NCBI GenBank assembly: GCA_965662685.1
Contig: CBFIIQ010000032.1
Coordinates: forward strand, 1-36,557
Source: Eutrophocola sp965662685
GTDB lineage: Bacteria > Pseudomonadota > Gammaproteobacteria > Pseudomonadales > Pseudohongiellaceae
Direction: 5' to 3'
DNA: 36,557 nucleotides
Under the pieces are notes generated by a model that had not been told where the DNA came from, made no database searches, and worked only from the letters and a program-made list of their open reading frames with translations. A program made the position numbers and the translations under genes. This document shows positions 25,313 through 33,657 of the stretch, in pieces (positions within the stretch are counted from its first letter, which is position 1; each line of letters opens with the position of its first letter).

Positions 25313-26964
25313 GAAATTTAATCAAACCATTCGTACTAGCCTGCCTTTTATCCGCTACCAGTGGGTTGGTAAGCGCGCAGGTAAGCCCTGAAAGATTATT
25401 GAATGCTGATCAGGAACCAGAAAGCTGGCTACTTTACGGCGGCGACTATGACAGTCAGCGCCATACCGATCTTGAGCAGATCACGCGCGATAATGTCGAT
25501 CAGCTTGAGCTGAAATGGGTTTGGCAAAACCGCGCCCCTGATGGTGCTTCACAGAAATTTGAGGCTACACCGCTGGTTGTGGATGGCGTTATGTATACGG
25601 TGGCAGCGCCTAATAATGTTGTTGCCATTGATCCGGTCACTGGTCGTTTGTTCTGGATCTATAACTACACGCCATCTCTGGATGCACGCCTGTGCTGCGG
25701 ACGTGTAAATCGCGGTCTGGCCATGCATGGTAACAGCCTGTTCATGGGGACCATCGATGGCAAACTGGTGAAGCTCGATGCCCGTAAAGGCGAGCCTGAA
25801 TGGATCATTGATGTGGCACCACCTGAATTGGGATATGCCTTAACCCTGGCGCCTCTGATTATCGGTGACAAAGTCATTGTTGGTCCTGCCGGTGGTGAAT
25901 ATGGCATACGGGGCTTTATTGCCGCCTTTGACGTCAATACAGGTGAAGAACTGTGGCGCTTCCATACGGTTCCCGGTCCCGGTGAACCCGGCTTTGAATC
26001 CTGGGAAGACCCGGAACAGGAAGCCTGGAAAACCGGTGGCGGGTCGATATGGCAAACCGGTTCCTATGATGCTGATTTGAACCTGACTTACTGGGGTGTG
26101 GGTAATCCGGGCCCCGACTGGAATGGTGATTCCAGACCTGGCGATAATCTTTATACCGAATCTGTTGTGGCCCTGAATCCTGATACTGGCGAGCTGGCCT
26201 GGCATTATCAGTTTACGCCCCATGATGAAATGGATTACGACGCTACCCAGGCTGCCGTGCTGGTAGATATGAACTGGCAAGGCGAAGAACGCAAAGTCAT
26301 GTTATGGGCAAACAGGAATGGTGTGTTTTATGTGCTTGATCGGGAGACTGGTGAGTTTCTCCTGGGTGAACCATTTGTCTCGGTAAACTGGTTGAGCGGT
26401 TTTGATGAAGCAGGACGTCCGGTACGTGCACTTTATCCTTCAGAGGAAGGCACATTTATCATGCCTAACAACCAGGGCGCGACTAACTGGTATCCGCCTT
26501 CCTATTCGCCGGTAACAGAACTTTTCTATGTGCCGGCCTGGCTCGATACTTTCTCGGTTTATACCAAGCGTCCTGTAGATTACACACCGGGGCAGCAGTA
26601 TGTCGGCGCATTCCCCACCATGGCTATGCCAGCGCTGGGAGTGAATGCAGTGAACCAACGTACCCCGGAAGAAGGTCTGGGTGCGATACAGGCTATCAAT
26701 CCTCAAAACGGAGAAGTGGTCTGGCGTCATGTTATGAATAATGTGACAGACAGTGGTGTGCTCAGTACGGCAAGTAATCTGGTGTTCGCCGGTGGCAGGG
26801 AAGGTCATTTCTATGGCCTGGATGCTGAAACCGGTGAAGAATTATGGCGGCAAACTCTGGGTGGTCAGATCGCTTCGGGTCCAATGAGTTATGAAATTGA
26901 CGGCAAACAGTATGTTGCTATCTCTGCCGGCGCTGGCCTGTTTGTGTTTGGCTTACCTGAGTAA
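25309..26964 (+). CDS. PQQ-dependent alcohol dehydrogenase with lanthanide-type DYD motif
   Basis: This 551-residue protein has a signal peptide (to about residue 23, SAQ) and an eight-bladed PQQ propeller. Expected features are present: vicinal Cys 129-Cys 130 (in DARLCCGRVNRG), GGEYGIRG with metal ligand Glu 197, GNPGPDWN with Asn 266, and PHDEMDYDATQ with catalytic Asp 309 and Asp 311. The extra Asp at +2 is the residue that marks lanthanide-dependent XoxF and PedH/ExaF enzymes; calcium enzymes lack it. The 43-residue Asn-to-Asp spacing equals that of XoxF. The chain is shorter than XoxF (about 600), with no haem domain of its own; the upstream di-haem cytochrome would take the electrons. 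Confidence 0.9.
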   Translation: MRNLIKPFVLACLLSATSGLVSAQVSPERLLNADQEPESWLLYGGDYDSQRHTDLEQITRDNVDQLELKWVWQNRAPDGASQKFEATPLVVDGVMYTVAAPNNVVAIDPVTGRLFWIYNYTPSLDARLCCGRVNRGLAMHGNSLFMGTIDGKLVKLDARKGEPEWIIDVAPPELGYALTLAPLIIGDKVIVGPAGGEYGIRGFIAAFDVNTGEELWRFHTVPGPGEPGFESWEDPEQEAWKTGGGSIWQTGSYDADLNLTYWGVGNPGPDWNGDSRPGDNLYTESVVALNPDTGELAWHYQFTPHDEMDYDATQAAVLVDMNWQGEERKVMLWANRNGVFYVLDRETGEFLLGEPFVSVNWLSGFDEAGRPVRALYPSEEGTFIMPNNQGATNWYPPSYSPVTELFYVPAWLDTFSVYTKRPVDYTPGQQYVGAFPTMAMPALGVNAVNQRTPEEGLGAIQAINPQNGEVVWRHVMNNVTDSGVLSTASNLVFAGGREGHFYGLDAETGEELWRQTLGGQIASGPMSYEIDGKQYVAISAGAGLFVFGLPE

Positions 26965-26967
26965 ATC

Positions 26968-27534
26968 ATGAGTCAAAAACTCTGCATAAAAATACAGGGG
27001 ATGGTGCTTGGTTTGTGCCTGATTACCAGCACTTCACTGTATGCCGATCAGAATGATCCCCGGCTTGAAGAACTTTTTGCCAGTCTGAAATCCGAAACTG
27101 ATATTTATAACGCTGCCAACCTGGCAAACGAGATATGGCAAATATGGTTTGAGCATGAAGATGCCATGGCTAATAGTCTGATGACGAGAGGCGTCCAGCA
27201 AATGGAGAGTTATGCAATCAATGCTGCCCTGGAAACCTTCAACAGGCTTATTGAATTGAAACCGGATTTTGCTGAAGCCTGGAACAGACGAGCCACCATT
27301 TATTATCAGATTGGCGAGTATGATGCTTCCCTGAAAGATATTGATGAAGTATTAAAACTTGAGCCTTATCATTTTGGCGCTCTTTCAGGCAGGGGGCTGG
27401 TCTATATGGGTAAGCAGGAGTATTTTATGGCGCGCAGTGCTTTTTTAACTCTGCTGGAAGTCTATCCTGCGATGCCAGGGGTAAAGGAAAACATCCTCAA
27501 GCTTGAAGACGTATTACGTAGCGGCCCGATATAA
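26968..27534 (+). CDS. exported TPR-repeat protein
   Basis: This 188-residue protein has a signal peptide ending SLYADQ and at least two tetratricopeptide repeats: ALETFNRLIELKPDFAEAWNRRATIYYQIGEYDASLKDIDEVLKLEPYHF is split across residues about 90-140, and a third follows. TPR arrays bind partner proteins. It starts 3 bp after the PQQ dehydrogenase stop, so it is in the same operon and may help assemble that enzyme with its cytochrome in the periplasm (inference). Confidence 0.85.
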   Translation: MSQKLCIKIQGMVLGLCLITSTSLYADQNDPRLEELFASLKSETDIYNAANLANEIWQIWFEHEDAMANSLMTRGVQQMESYAINAALETFNRLIELKPDFAEAWNRRATIYYQIGEYDASLKDIDEVLKLEPYHFGALSGRGLVYMGKQEYFMARSAFLTLLEVYPAMPGVKENILKLEDVLRSGPI

Positions 27535-27733
27535 AATAATCTGTTCAGATAGCGCCTGATTTCCAGACAGTGATCTGCTTTACAATTTCTTGCTTTTTAA
27601 TTGTCCATGTCTGGTGGACCAATCATTCTGCAAGCAAGTACAACTCTATTCCTTCATAAAAAAGCATCAGACCAGATGTCGTTGACATAGACATTTTCCA
27701 GAGGGCAGTTTAATCTTTGGAATAATATTCAGC

Positions 27734-27742
27734 GGGGGGGGG
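27734..27742 (+). promoter_or_regulatory. G9 homopolymer at the ribosome site of the second DUF6152 gene
   Basis: Nine consecutive G bases lie 5 bp before the ATG at 27748 and form the only Shine-Dalgarno-like sequence for this gene. Gain or loss of a G would change spacing or pairing with 16S rRNA, so expression could vary by slippage. I cannot see whether the tract varies in the population. Confidence 0.75.
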
Positions 27743-27747
27743 TAGTC

Positions 27748-28152
27748 ATGCATAATCTTTTTTGGAAACCTGTTCTGTCTCTTATTGGTATCACTTTTTC
27801 TATTTGTCTTGCCTTGCCTGTTAACAGTCACCACTCCTTCCCTGCGCAGTATGATGCGGACAAGCCGATTACCCTCAGTGGTTATCTGATCAAGCTGGAA
27901 TGGCGTAATCCCCATGTCTATTTTTATCTGGAAATAGAAGATGAGGATAGCTTTGAGGAATGGGCATTTGAGATGGGCTCTCCAATTGCTATGGAAAGAA
28001 ATGGCTGGAACAGAAATTCTGTGGATGTAGGAGACATTCTGGAAGTGGAAGGCAGTCTCGCACGTGACGGGACCAATCTGGTTAATGCCAATTCCGTTGT
28101 ACTGGTAGAAAGCGGCAGGCGCCTGTTTGCTGGGTCGAGCCGTGATGATTAA
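27748..28152 (+). CDS. DUF6152 family exported protein, copy 2
   Basis: This 134-residue protein has a signal peptide ending VNSHH. Shared blocks with copy 1 (5934-6326) are the mature HHS start, EWRNPHVYFYLEI, EMGSPIAMERNGW and ARDGTNL. Identity is moderate, so the duplication is old. The C-terminus differs, lacking the Cys of copy 1 (DGSNTC versus DGTNLV). It sits after a G9 ribosome site and is followed by the paralogous partner gene. Confidence 0.85.
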   Translation: MHNLFWKPVLSLIGITFSICLALPVNSHHSFPAQYDADKPITLSGYLIKLEWRNPHVYFYLEIEDEDSFEEWAFEMGSPIAMERNGWNRNSVDVGDILEVEGSLARDGTNLVNANSVVLVESGRRLFAGSSRDD

Positions 28153-28207
28153 ATGTTCATATTTATTCTGTTGCGTGAATTTACGCCATTTAAGCAAGTG
28201 TAATACT

Positions 28208-28987
28208 GTGCTCAAATATTATTTTCTAATTTTTTTCTTACAACTGTTTCCCGTTTTTTCAGGAGCTTACGCGCAGACACCAATACCGCGTTTTGAAGAT
28301 GGTAGCGTGAATCTTGGTGCCATGAAGGGAGAAACCGGCCATTGGAATACCGGTGTGGGTAACCTGTCAGAAAATTTTGTTGAAATGGATGGGGCTTACC
28401 TTATACATCCCGAAGATATAGATAAAGTGGCGCCATTTCGTCCATGGGCCAGGAAAATTGTTCAGGAACGATTAGCAACACTGGGGCGCGATGATCCTCA
28501 CCCCCGCTGTATGCCTAATGGTGGTCCGCGTCAATTCCATACACCCTGGGGGCTGGAGATTGTTCATGACAGAAGTAGTGAACGTATCCTGGTAATGTCC
28601 GGCGGTGCTAACAGAAGCTGGCGTGAAATCTGGCTTGATGGCAGGGAGCATCCTGACCTTGAAGTCTATACACCGACCTTTTTTGGCCATTCCATTGGGT
28701 ACTGGGAAGGTGACACACTGGTAGTGGATACCATCGGTTATAACGAAAGGTTCTGGTTTGCCCGCAGACCGTCGGGCATGCCACACACAGATCAGCTGCA
28801 TTTAATTGAGCGGATTTCCCGACCGGATCATGACACCCTGCATTACGAAGTCACAATAGATGATCCGGGGGCCTACACACGGCCCTGGACCGCATCATGG
28901 GATGTTCCCTGGTCCTCTTTCCACATGACAGAATATTTTTGTCAGGATAATAATTTAGATCTTGAGCACATTGTAGGTCCCCGGTAA
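28208..28987 (+). CDS. exported DUF6152-partner protein, copy 2
   Basis: This 259-residue product starts at GTG 28208, which gives a clean signal peptide (LKYYFLIFFLQLFPVFSGAYAQ, broken at AYA/Q). An ATG at 28145 would overlap the DUF6152 gene and add an odd Cys-rich leader, but is possible, because no clear ribosome site supports either. Conserved with copy 1 are the Cys-containing PRCMPNGGP segment, FFGHSIGYWEGDTL, HTDQ and DDPGAYTRPW, and the Cys near the end (EYFCQDNN). I do not recognise a named fold with confidence. Its length matches copy 1 (252 residues). Confidence 0.74.
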   Translation: MLKYYFLIFFLQLFPVFSGAYAQTPIPRFEDGSVNLGAMKGETGHWNTGVGNLSENFVEMDGAYLIHPEDIDKVAPFRPWARKIVQERLATLGRDDPHPRCMPNGGPRQFHTPWGLEIVHDRSSERILVMSGGANRSWREIWLDGREHPDLEVYTPTFFGHSIGYWEGDTLVVDTIGYNERFWFARRPSGMPHTDQLHLIERISRPDHDTLHYEVTIDDPGAYTRPWTASWDVPWSSFHMTEYFCQDNNLDLEHIVGPR

Positions 28988-29009
28988 TTCGCTGTTATCC
29001 TGCGCAATG

Positions 29010-29801
29010 CTATCCAGAAATCAACTGCCCAAATCCCGGAACATGGGGGTTCATGCCAAGTAACTTTGCGCCTTCGAATAGGGCATGGGGTGTGCTTGAT
29101 ACGGCAGGAATACTCACGCGCTCTTCAACCGGAGCAAGAATGTTCAGAGTGATCAGTCCGCCGCAACTTATCAGAATAGCATCCGCGGCAGCGGCGTCGT
29201 TGGTCACTTTTTCACAAAACCCGATAAGCTGAGGATCTGTTACAGAAAAAATATCCTCTACGGCTTCAATACCCAGGCCTTCGATATTCAGAACATTGAA
29301 ATCATGTTCACCCAGAAAACGTACCAGTCGATTATTTACTTCATCATTGTATGCAGTAGCACAAACAATATTTTTAGCGCCAACTTCGTTAAGGCCATTA
29401 ATAATGCCATTGCTCATGGTTGAGGTGGGCAGGCCTGTAGCTTCAGCGACAGTCCTGGCAAGACGTTCATTGAACTCGCGGCCCTGGTAAAAGGTGAGCG
29501 AGGTTCCCATTATCATAATGGCCTCTACATCTTGTGCAGCCAGCCCCAGTGCTTTCTCGGGGATTTGATCTATGACCGCATCATAGCCATCCGGTGTCAT
29601 GGTTTTCAGATCAAGATTATTTATTACATAGTCAATGGAGTCGCCATAAAGAGTCAGACCTTCTTCGGGTTGCCCACGATCTACAACCGGGAAAATCAGT
29701 CCCAGTCGGCGTTTTTCAGCCGCCATAGTGGCATTGGGAAGTAGTCCGCCAAGCGCGGTCATGGTTGTTGTCGCAAGTAATTGTCTTCTAGAAATAGTCA
29801 T
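29010..29801 (-). CDS. Tat-exported arylmalonate-decarboxylase-like protein (Asp/Glu racemase superfamily)
   Basis: This 263-residue protein begins with a twin-arginine signal, ISRRQLLATTTMTALGG. The mature part aligns with Bordetella arylmalonate decarboxylase. IMGTSLTFYQG supplies Gly 99, Thr 100 and Ser 101; CATAYNDEVN supplies Tyr 151; ISCGGLITL supplies the catalytic Cys 213. All are offset by 25 from the known AMDase residues Gly 74, Thr 75, Ser 76, Tyr 126 and Cys 188. The Gly at 99 instead of a second Cys argues against a racemase and for decarboxylation of a 2-substituted malonate. Characterised AMDase has no export signal, so the periplasmic location is unusual. GGGGATTC precedes the start ATG. 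Confidence 0.88.
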   Translation of the reverse strand: MTISRRQLLATTTMTALGGLLPNATMAAEKRRLGLIFPVVDRGQPEEGLTLYGDSIDYVINNLDLKTMTPDGYDAVIDQIPEKALGLAAQDVEAIMIMGTSLTFYQGREFNERLARTVAEATGLPTSTMSNGIINGLNEVGAKNIVCATAYNDEVNNRLVRFLGEHDFNVLNIEGLGIEAVEDIFSVTDPQLIGFCEKVTNDAAAADAILISCGGLITLNILAPVEERVSIPAVSSTPHALFEGAKLLGMNPHVPGFGQLISG

Positions 29802-29847
29802 GATGTTGAATCCCCGGAAAAATGTGGCCGCCAGTAATGTAATCGGT

Positions 29848-31044
29848 TTAATTATTGTTTATTGATTTTTTATTATTGAACCGCAGGAAACAATAACCGG
29901 CAATGCCGGATAAGAGTGAACCAACGATAATACCAAGTCGATCATCTACCATTGTGCTGAAATCACCACTTTGAAAAGCCAGCGAACTGATAAAAAGGCT
30001 CATGGTAAAGCCAATGCCACAAATCAGAGAGACACCGTAAAGCTGCTTCCAGTTAATGTCTTCAGGCATGCTGGCGAAGCCGCTTTTTACTGCAATCCAG
30101 CAAAAGCTGACAATGCCAAGTTGTTTGCCGGCGATAAGGCCGGCCATGATACCCAGGGGAACTGGTCTCAGCAGACTCTCTATGGACAGCCCTCCAAGAT
30201 ATACCCCGGAATTAACAAAGGCAAAGAAGGGCAGGATAAAAATGTAAACGGTGTCCTTCAGATCATGTTCGATTTCTTCCAGCATATTGGTATCTGAATC
30301 AGGTCGGTTGATATAGGGGATGAACATTGCAATGACCACTCCTGCCAGAGTGGCATGAATGCCAGACTTTAATACAGAGGCCCATAAAATCAGGCCAACG
30401 AATAAATAGGGAACCAGTGAAGTGACTTTCATTCTGTTCAACAGGTAGAGCAGACAAATCATAATGGTGGCGACTATCAAGGAAGAAATACCGAGGTTGG
30501 AGGTATAAAAGAAGGCAATAATCAGTATGGCGCAAAGGTCATCAATGACCGCAAGTGATAACAGGAATACTTTTAGCCCCGTTGGTACGCGCTTTCCCAG
30601 CAATCCCAGAACGCCTAATGCAAAGGCAATATCTGTAGCGGTAGGAATAGCCCATCCCTGCAGTGCTGCTGGATCCTCCCGGTTAATGAAAGCATAAAGT
30701 CCGGCTGGCACCAGGATGCCACCGATTGCGCCAAACAGAGGCAATGTCACTGCGGATAATTCAGAAAGCTTTCCACCCAGTACTTCACGTTTGATTTCCA
30801 GTCCCACATGGAAAAAGAAAATTGCCATCAGGCCATCATTGACCCAGAGTAAAAGGGGTTTTGCTATCTGGAAATCGCCGATTCTTATCTCTACCAGGGT
30901 GGCGAGGAGGGAATCATAAAAACCTGACAAGGAAGAATTTTCTGCAATCATCGCCAGTAATGCCGCAAGAAAAAGTAAAATACCGCTGGCGTATTCTTTG
31001 GACAGAAAATTTTGTATGGGTTTGAGTATGGGTGCTAATGGCAT
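29848..31044 (-). CDS. nhaA: Na+/H+ antiporter NhaA
   Basis: This 398-residue membrane protein has about 12 helices. TATDIAFALGVL supplies Asp 138, and LAVIDDLCAI supplies Asp 168 and Asp 169, matching Asp 133, 163 and 164 of E. coli NhaA. It exchanges 2 H+ for 1 Na+ and sets cytoplasmic Na+ and pH. Together with the oadGAB Na+ pump it fits a Na+-rich habitat. Downstream of the LysR gene on the same strand, 68 bp away; co-regulation is possible. Confidence 0.96.
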   Translation of the reverse strand: MPLAPILKPIQNFLSKEYASGILLFLAALLAMIAENSSLSGFYDSLLATLVEIRIGDFQIAKPLLLWVNDGLMAIFFFHVGLEIKREVLGGKLSELSAVTLPLFGAIGGILVPAGLYAFINREDPAALQGWAIPTATDIAFALGVLGLLGKRVPTGLKVFLLSLAVIDDLCAILIIAFFYTSNLGISSLIVATIMICLLYLLNRMKVTSLVPYLFVGLILWASVLKSGIHATLAGVVIAMFIPYINRPDSDTNMLEEIEHDLKDTVYIFILPFFAFVNSGVYLGGLSIESLLRPVPLGIMAGLIAGKQLGIVSFCWIAVKSGFASMPEDINWKQLYGVSLICGIGFTMSLFISSLAFQSGDFSTMVDDRLGIIVGSLLSGIAGYCFLRFNNKKSINNN

Positions 31045-31112
31045 GGACCAAGCCTATCGTATTTCACTCTAGGGGGAAATCCCTGACGGTGGAGTGGTAG
31101 TGGATGGAATAT

Positions 31113-32009
31113 TTACCAGGGTTTTTCCTGGTGAAACCGGTCTTGCAAAAAGTCGACGAAGAGTTTTACCTTGGCGGACAAATGACGGCGTTGCTGGTAA
31201 ATTGCAACGATATCTCTTTCAATGCCACGCCAGTCCTCCAGAACCCTGACCAGCGTTCCCGCCTTCATATCTTCCGCCAGATAATAATCTGGCAGATAAG
31301 CCAGACCTAGACCGTTGCGAGCCGCCCCCAGCAGGCAATGACCATTATTGCTGTGCCAATGACTGAGGCCATTAACAGAGAGAGTTTCTTCACCACGAAT
31401 AAATTTCCATGGCTTGCTGGTGCCATATTCTGTAAAGCGCAGGCAACGTAGATGCTTTAGATCCTGTGGTACTTCCGGAGTGCCATATTGATTGAGAAAG
31501 CGTGGACTAGCCACCAGGATGAAGGTGGTATTGGCAAGCGGTTTGTTAACGACATTTATATCAGTGCGAGGACCAACCTGAATAGCAACATCATAGGCAT
31601 CTTCAATAAGATCTACCTTGCGACTGTAAAAATTGAGCTCAATTTCCAGCGTGCTATTTTCTTTAAGAAAATCAGCGATGGCAGGGACAATATGCATTTC
31701 ACCCAGCAGGTTGGGTGAGCTTATTTTTAACAATCCGGTAGCTCGTTGCTGAAATTCGGAAACAGTCTCCTCAATCTCTTCCAGATCTTCAATTACCTGC
31801 TTGCAGCGCTGATAATAAAAATTCCCCAGTTCAGTCAGGGATAATTTACGCGTGGTACGGTGGAGAAGCCTGGTGCCAAGTCGATCTTCCAGTTGGCTGA
31901 TACGCTGGCTGATATGTCCTTTTGACACCCCCATCGAGCGTGCTGCCCCTGAAAAACTGCCTACTTCAACCACTTTGACCAGTTCCTCGAATCCTTCCCA
32001 TTGACTCAC
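31113..32009 (-). CDS. LysR-family transcriptional regulator
   Basis: This 298-residue protein has an N-terminal winged helix (VEVGSFSGAARSMGVSKGHISQRISQLEDRLGTRLLHR) split over residues about 14-52, then a type 2 periplasmic-binding-like effector domain from about residue 90. Its start is GTG at 32009, with AGGAG 7 nt upstream on the minus strand. A perfect 10-bp inverted repeat lies upstream (32031-32060), probably its own binding site. It may control the nhaA gene behind it; the effector is unknown. Confidence 0.93.
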   Translation of the reverse strand: MSQWEGFEELVKVVEVGSFSGAARSMGVSKGHISQRISQLEDRLGTRLLHRTTRKLSLTELGNFYYQRCKQVIEDLEEIEETVSEFQQRATGLLKISSPNLLGEMHIVPAIADFLKENSTLEIELNFYSRKVDLIEDAYDVAIQVGPRTDINVVNKPLANTTFILVASPRFLNQYGTPEVPQDLKHLRCLRFTEYGTSKPWKFIRGEETLSVNGLSHWHSNNGHCLLGAARNGLGLAYLPDYYLAEDMKAGTLVRVLEDWRGIERDIVAIYQQRRHLSAKVKLFVDFLQDRFHQEKPW

Positions 32010-32030
32010 TACCGGCTCCTGACAAGTAAA

Positions 32031-32060
32031 TATATTTGTTTAAATATGTGAACAAATATA
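32031..32060. promoter_or_regulatory. perfect inverted repeat, likely LysR operator
   Basis: TATATTTGTT (32031-32040) and AACAAATATA (32051-32060) are exact reverse complements with a 10-bp spacer. They lie about 22 bp before the start of the LysR gene on the minus strand, the usual place for an autoregulatory LysR box, which is a dyad with a T-N11-A core. No other gene is nearby on this side. Confidence 0.7.
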
Positions 32061-32235
32061 CCTTATTTTCACTAATAGAACATTTATTGAAACATTTATT
32101 TTTACGCAAAACAGTCTGAAGAGGATCATAAGATTCAGATTAAAAACTTTTCATGTGCTTGGGGCGGGTTTGATAAAGATCCTGCAATCGAACAGATAGA
32201 GGTAATAAAGCAGAGGTGGTAGTGGAGAATCTTGA

Positions 32236-33657
32236 TTACAGCCGCTTCAGGAAATAACGGTTTTCCCTGATCAGATGGATGCAGGTATCTACAACATCGT
32301 AGTCATAAAGCTTACCTTTATTTTCGACCAATTCCTCTAGGCACTGAGCAAGACTGCAGGCGCTTCGATAGGGTCGATCAGTCAGCATGGTTTCAACAAC
32401 ATCGGATACGGCCAGAATGCGGGCCTCCAGCATAATTTCATCTCCGCGCAACTGATTTGGATAACCACTGCCATCCATTCGCTCGTGATGTTGTAGCACA
32501 ATATCGGCAACAGGCCATTCAAGTTTTATATCTTTAAGTATTTCATAGCCTTTTTTGGGGTGAGTTTTAATCATTTCAAAATCAGCATCACTTAATTTAC
32601 CAACCCTGTTAGCGATTTCAGGGGGGATATACATTTCGCCAAGATCATGTAATTGGCAAGCCAGGGCAAGGCCCTCAATAAATTGGATACTAGCCCCCAT
32701 CTCTATAGCAATAGCAACAGCCAGGTCGGTAACACGCTCCTGATGCTGGCTTTTGATAACATTTCTGTCCTCTATAGCATTACAGATAGTATTGATAACT
32801 TTCTTAAAAGAATTCTGTACCCTGGCAGTGGACTGCTGCAGTGGCCGCTTATCCATGTATGTGCCGATATAGCAGATCCTCTGGCCATGTTTGTTATCAA
32901 TAGCACGGGCACTGATTATGCATGGAATATATTCTCCACTTTTGCTTTTTCGCCTGGCTTCACCTTCCCAGTAAGCATTGCTCCTTAGTGCTGCAGAGAC
33001 ATCTTTGGATTTCACCAGATCCGTATCATTATAAGTACCCAGTATTGTTAGTGGTTCGCCAACCAATTCCTGTTCTGCATAGCCAAATATTTCGGTCATC
33101 GTTGAATTCACGTAAGTGATTATCATTTCAGAATTGGTAATAGCGATGCCTTGACTAATATTATTGGCGGCGAAGATTGCCATTTTATTTTTTCTTTCTT
33201 CAGAAGAGGGCTCTTTGTCGACAGGACGGCTAAAGAAGCGTGTGCCATTCTTATTGCTTTGGATGTCAAAAAAATCAGAACCTGTAGTTTCAAAGAGAAC
33301 TTTATTTCCATCTTTGGAAACCAGATAGTGTTTCAGAAAGACAGTATTTCCATTTCTTTCCCAGTCTTCGGAAAGTAAGGCGCGCGTATTTATTGAATCG
33401 CTTTTAGGAACAATATACAGAAAGGATTTCTCTAACAGTTTTCCTGGCGTATAGCCCAGAAGATCTTGCACTTTTGGATTGGAGTAGGTGATGAATCCAT
33501 GTTGATCAATTTCCCATACCCAATCAGGCATAGCATCAAAAATGTTTTGTTGATATCTAACCTGTGCTTGCTTTTCATTCCCTGATTGATCGGCCGGTTG
33601 CTGGTGAATACCTGCAATTTCGTCTGGCGTTTTTCCGGTGATTTCTTCCTTGTTCAT
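32236..33657 (-). CDS. PAS-PAS-HD-GYP cyclic-di-GMP phosphodiesterase-like protein
   Basis: This 473-residue protein has no membrane segment. A PAS domain covers about residues 34-150 (DAMPDWVWEIDQHGFITYSN), and a second covers about 165-280 (GIAITNSEMIITYVNS). The C-terminal HD-GYP domain has QHQERVTDL, HDLGE (337-341) and HHERMDGSGYP (391-400 region). HD-GYP proteins hydrolyse c-di-GMP. The usual HDxGK is HDLGE here, so the conserved Lys is Glu 341, which may weaken or alter activity. PAS domains would sense a redox or small-molecule signal. AAGGA precedes ATG 33657. Confidence 0.9.
   Translation of the reverse strand: MNKEEITGKTPDEIAGIHQQPADQSGNEKQAQVRYQQNIFDAMPDWVWEIDQHGFITYSNPKVQDLLGYTPGKLLEKSFLYIVPKSDSINTRALLSEDWERNGNTVFLKHYLVSKDGNKVLFETTGSDFFDIQSNKNGTRFFSRPVDKEPSSEERKNKMAIFAANNISQGIAITNSEMIITYVNSTMTEIFGYAEQELVGEPLTILGTYNDTDLVKSKDVSAALRSNAYWEGEARRKSKSGEYIPCIISARAIDNKHGQRICYIGTYMDKRPLQQSTARVQNSFKKVINTICNAIEDRNVIKSQHQERVTDLAVAIAIEMGASIQFIEGLALACQLHDLGEMYIPPEIANRVGKLSDADFEMIKTHPKKGYEILKDIKLEWPVADIVLQHHERMDGSGYPNQLRGDEIMLEARILAVSDVVETMLTDRPYRSACSLAQCLEELVENKGKLYDYDVVDTCIHLIRENRYFLKRL

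Noticed and set aside
27667..28215. Minus-strand open frame (182 codons) over the second DUF6152 gene
   Set aside because: It is antisense to a gene with a signal peptide and family motifs, and has no recognisable domain.
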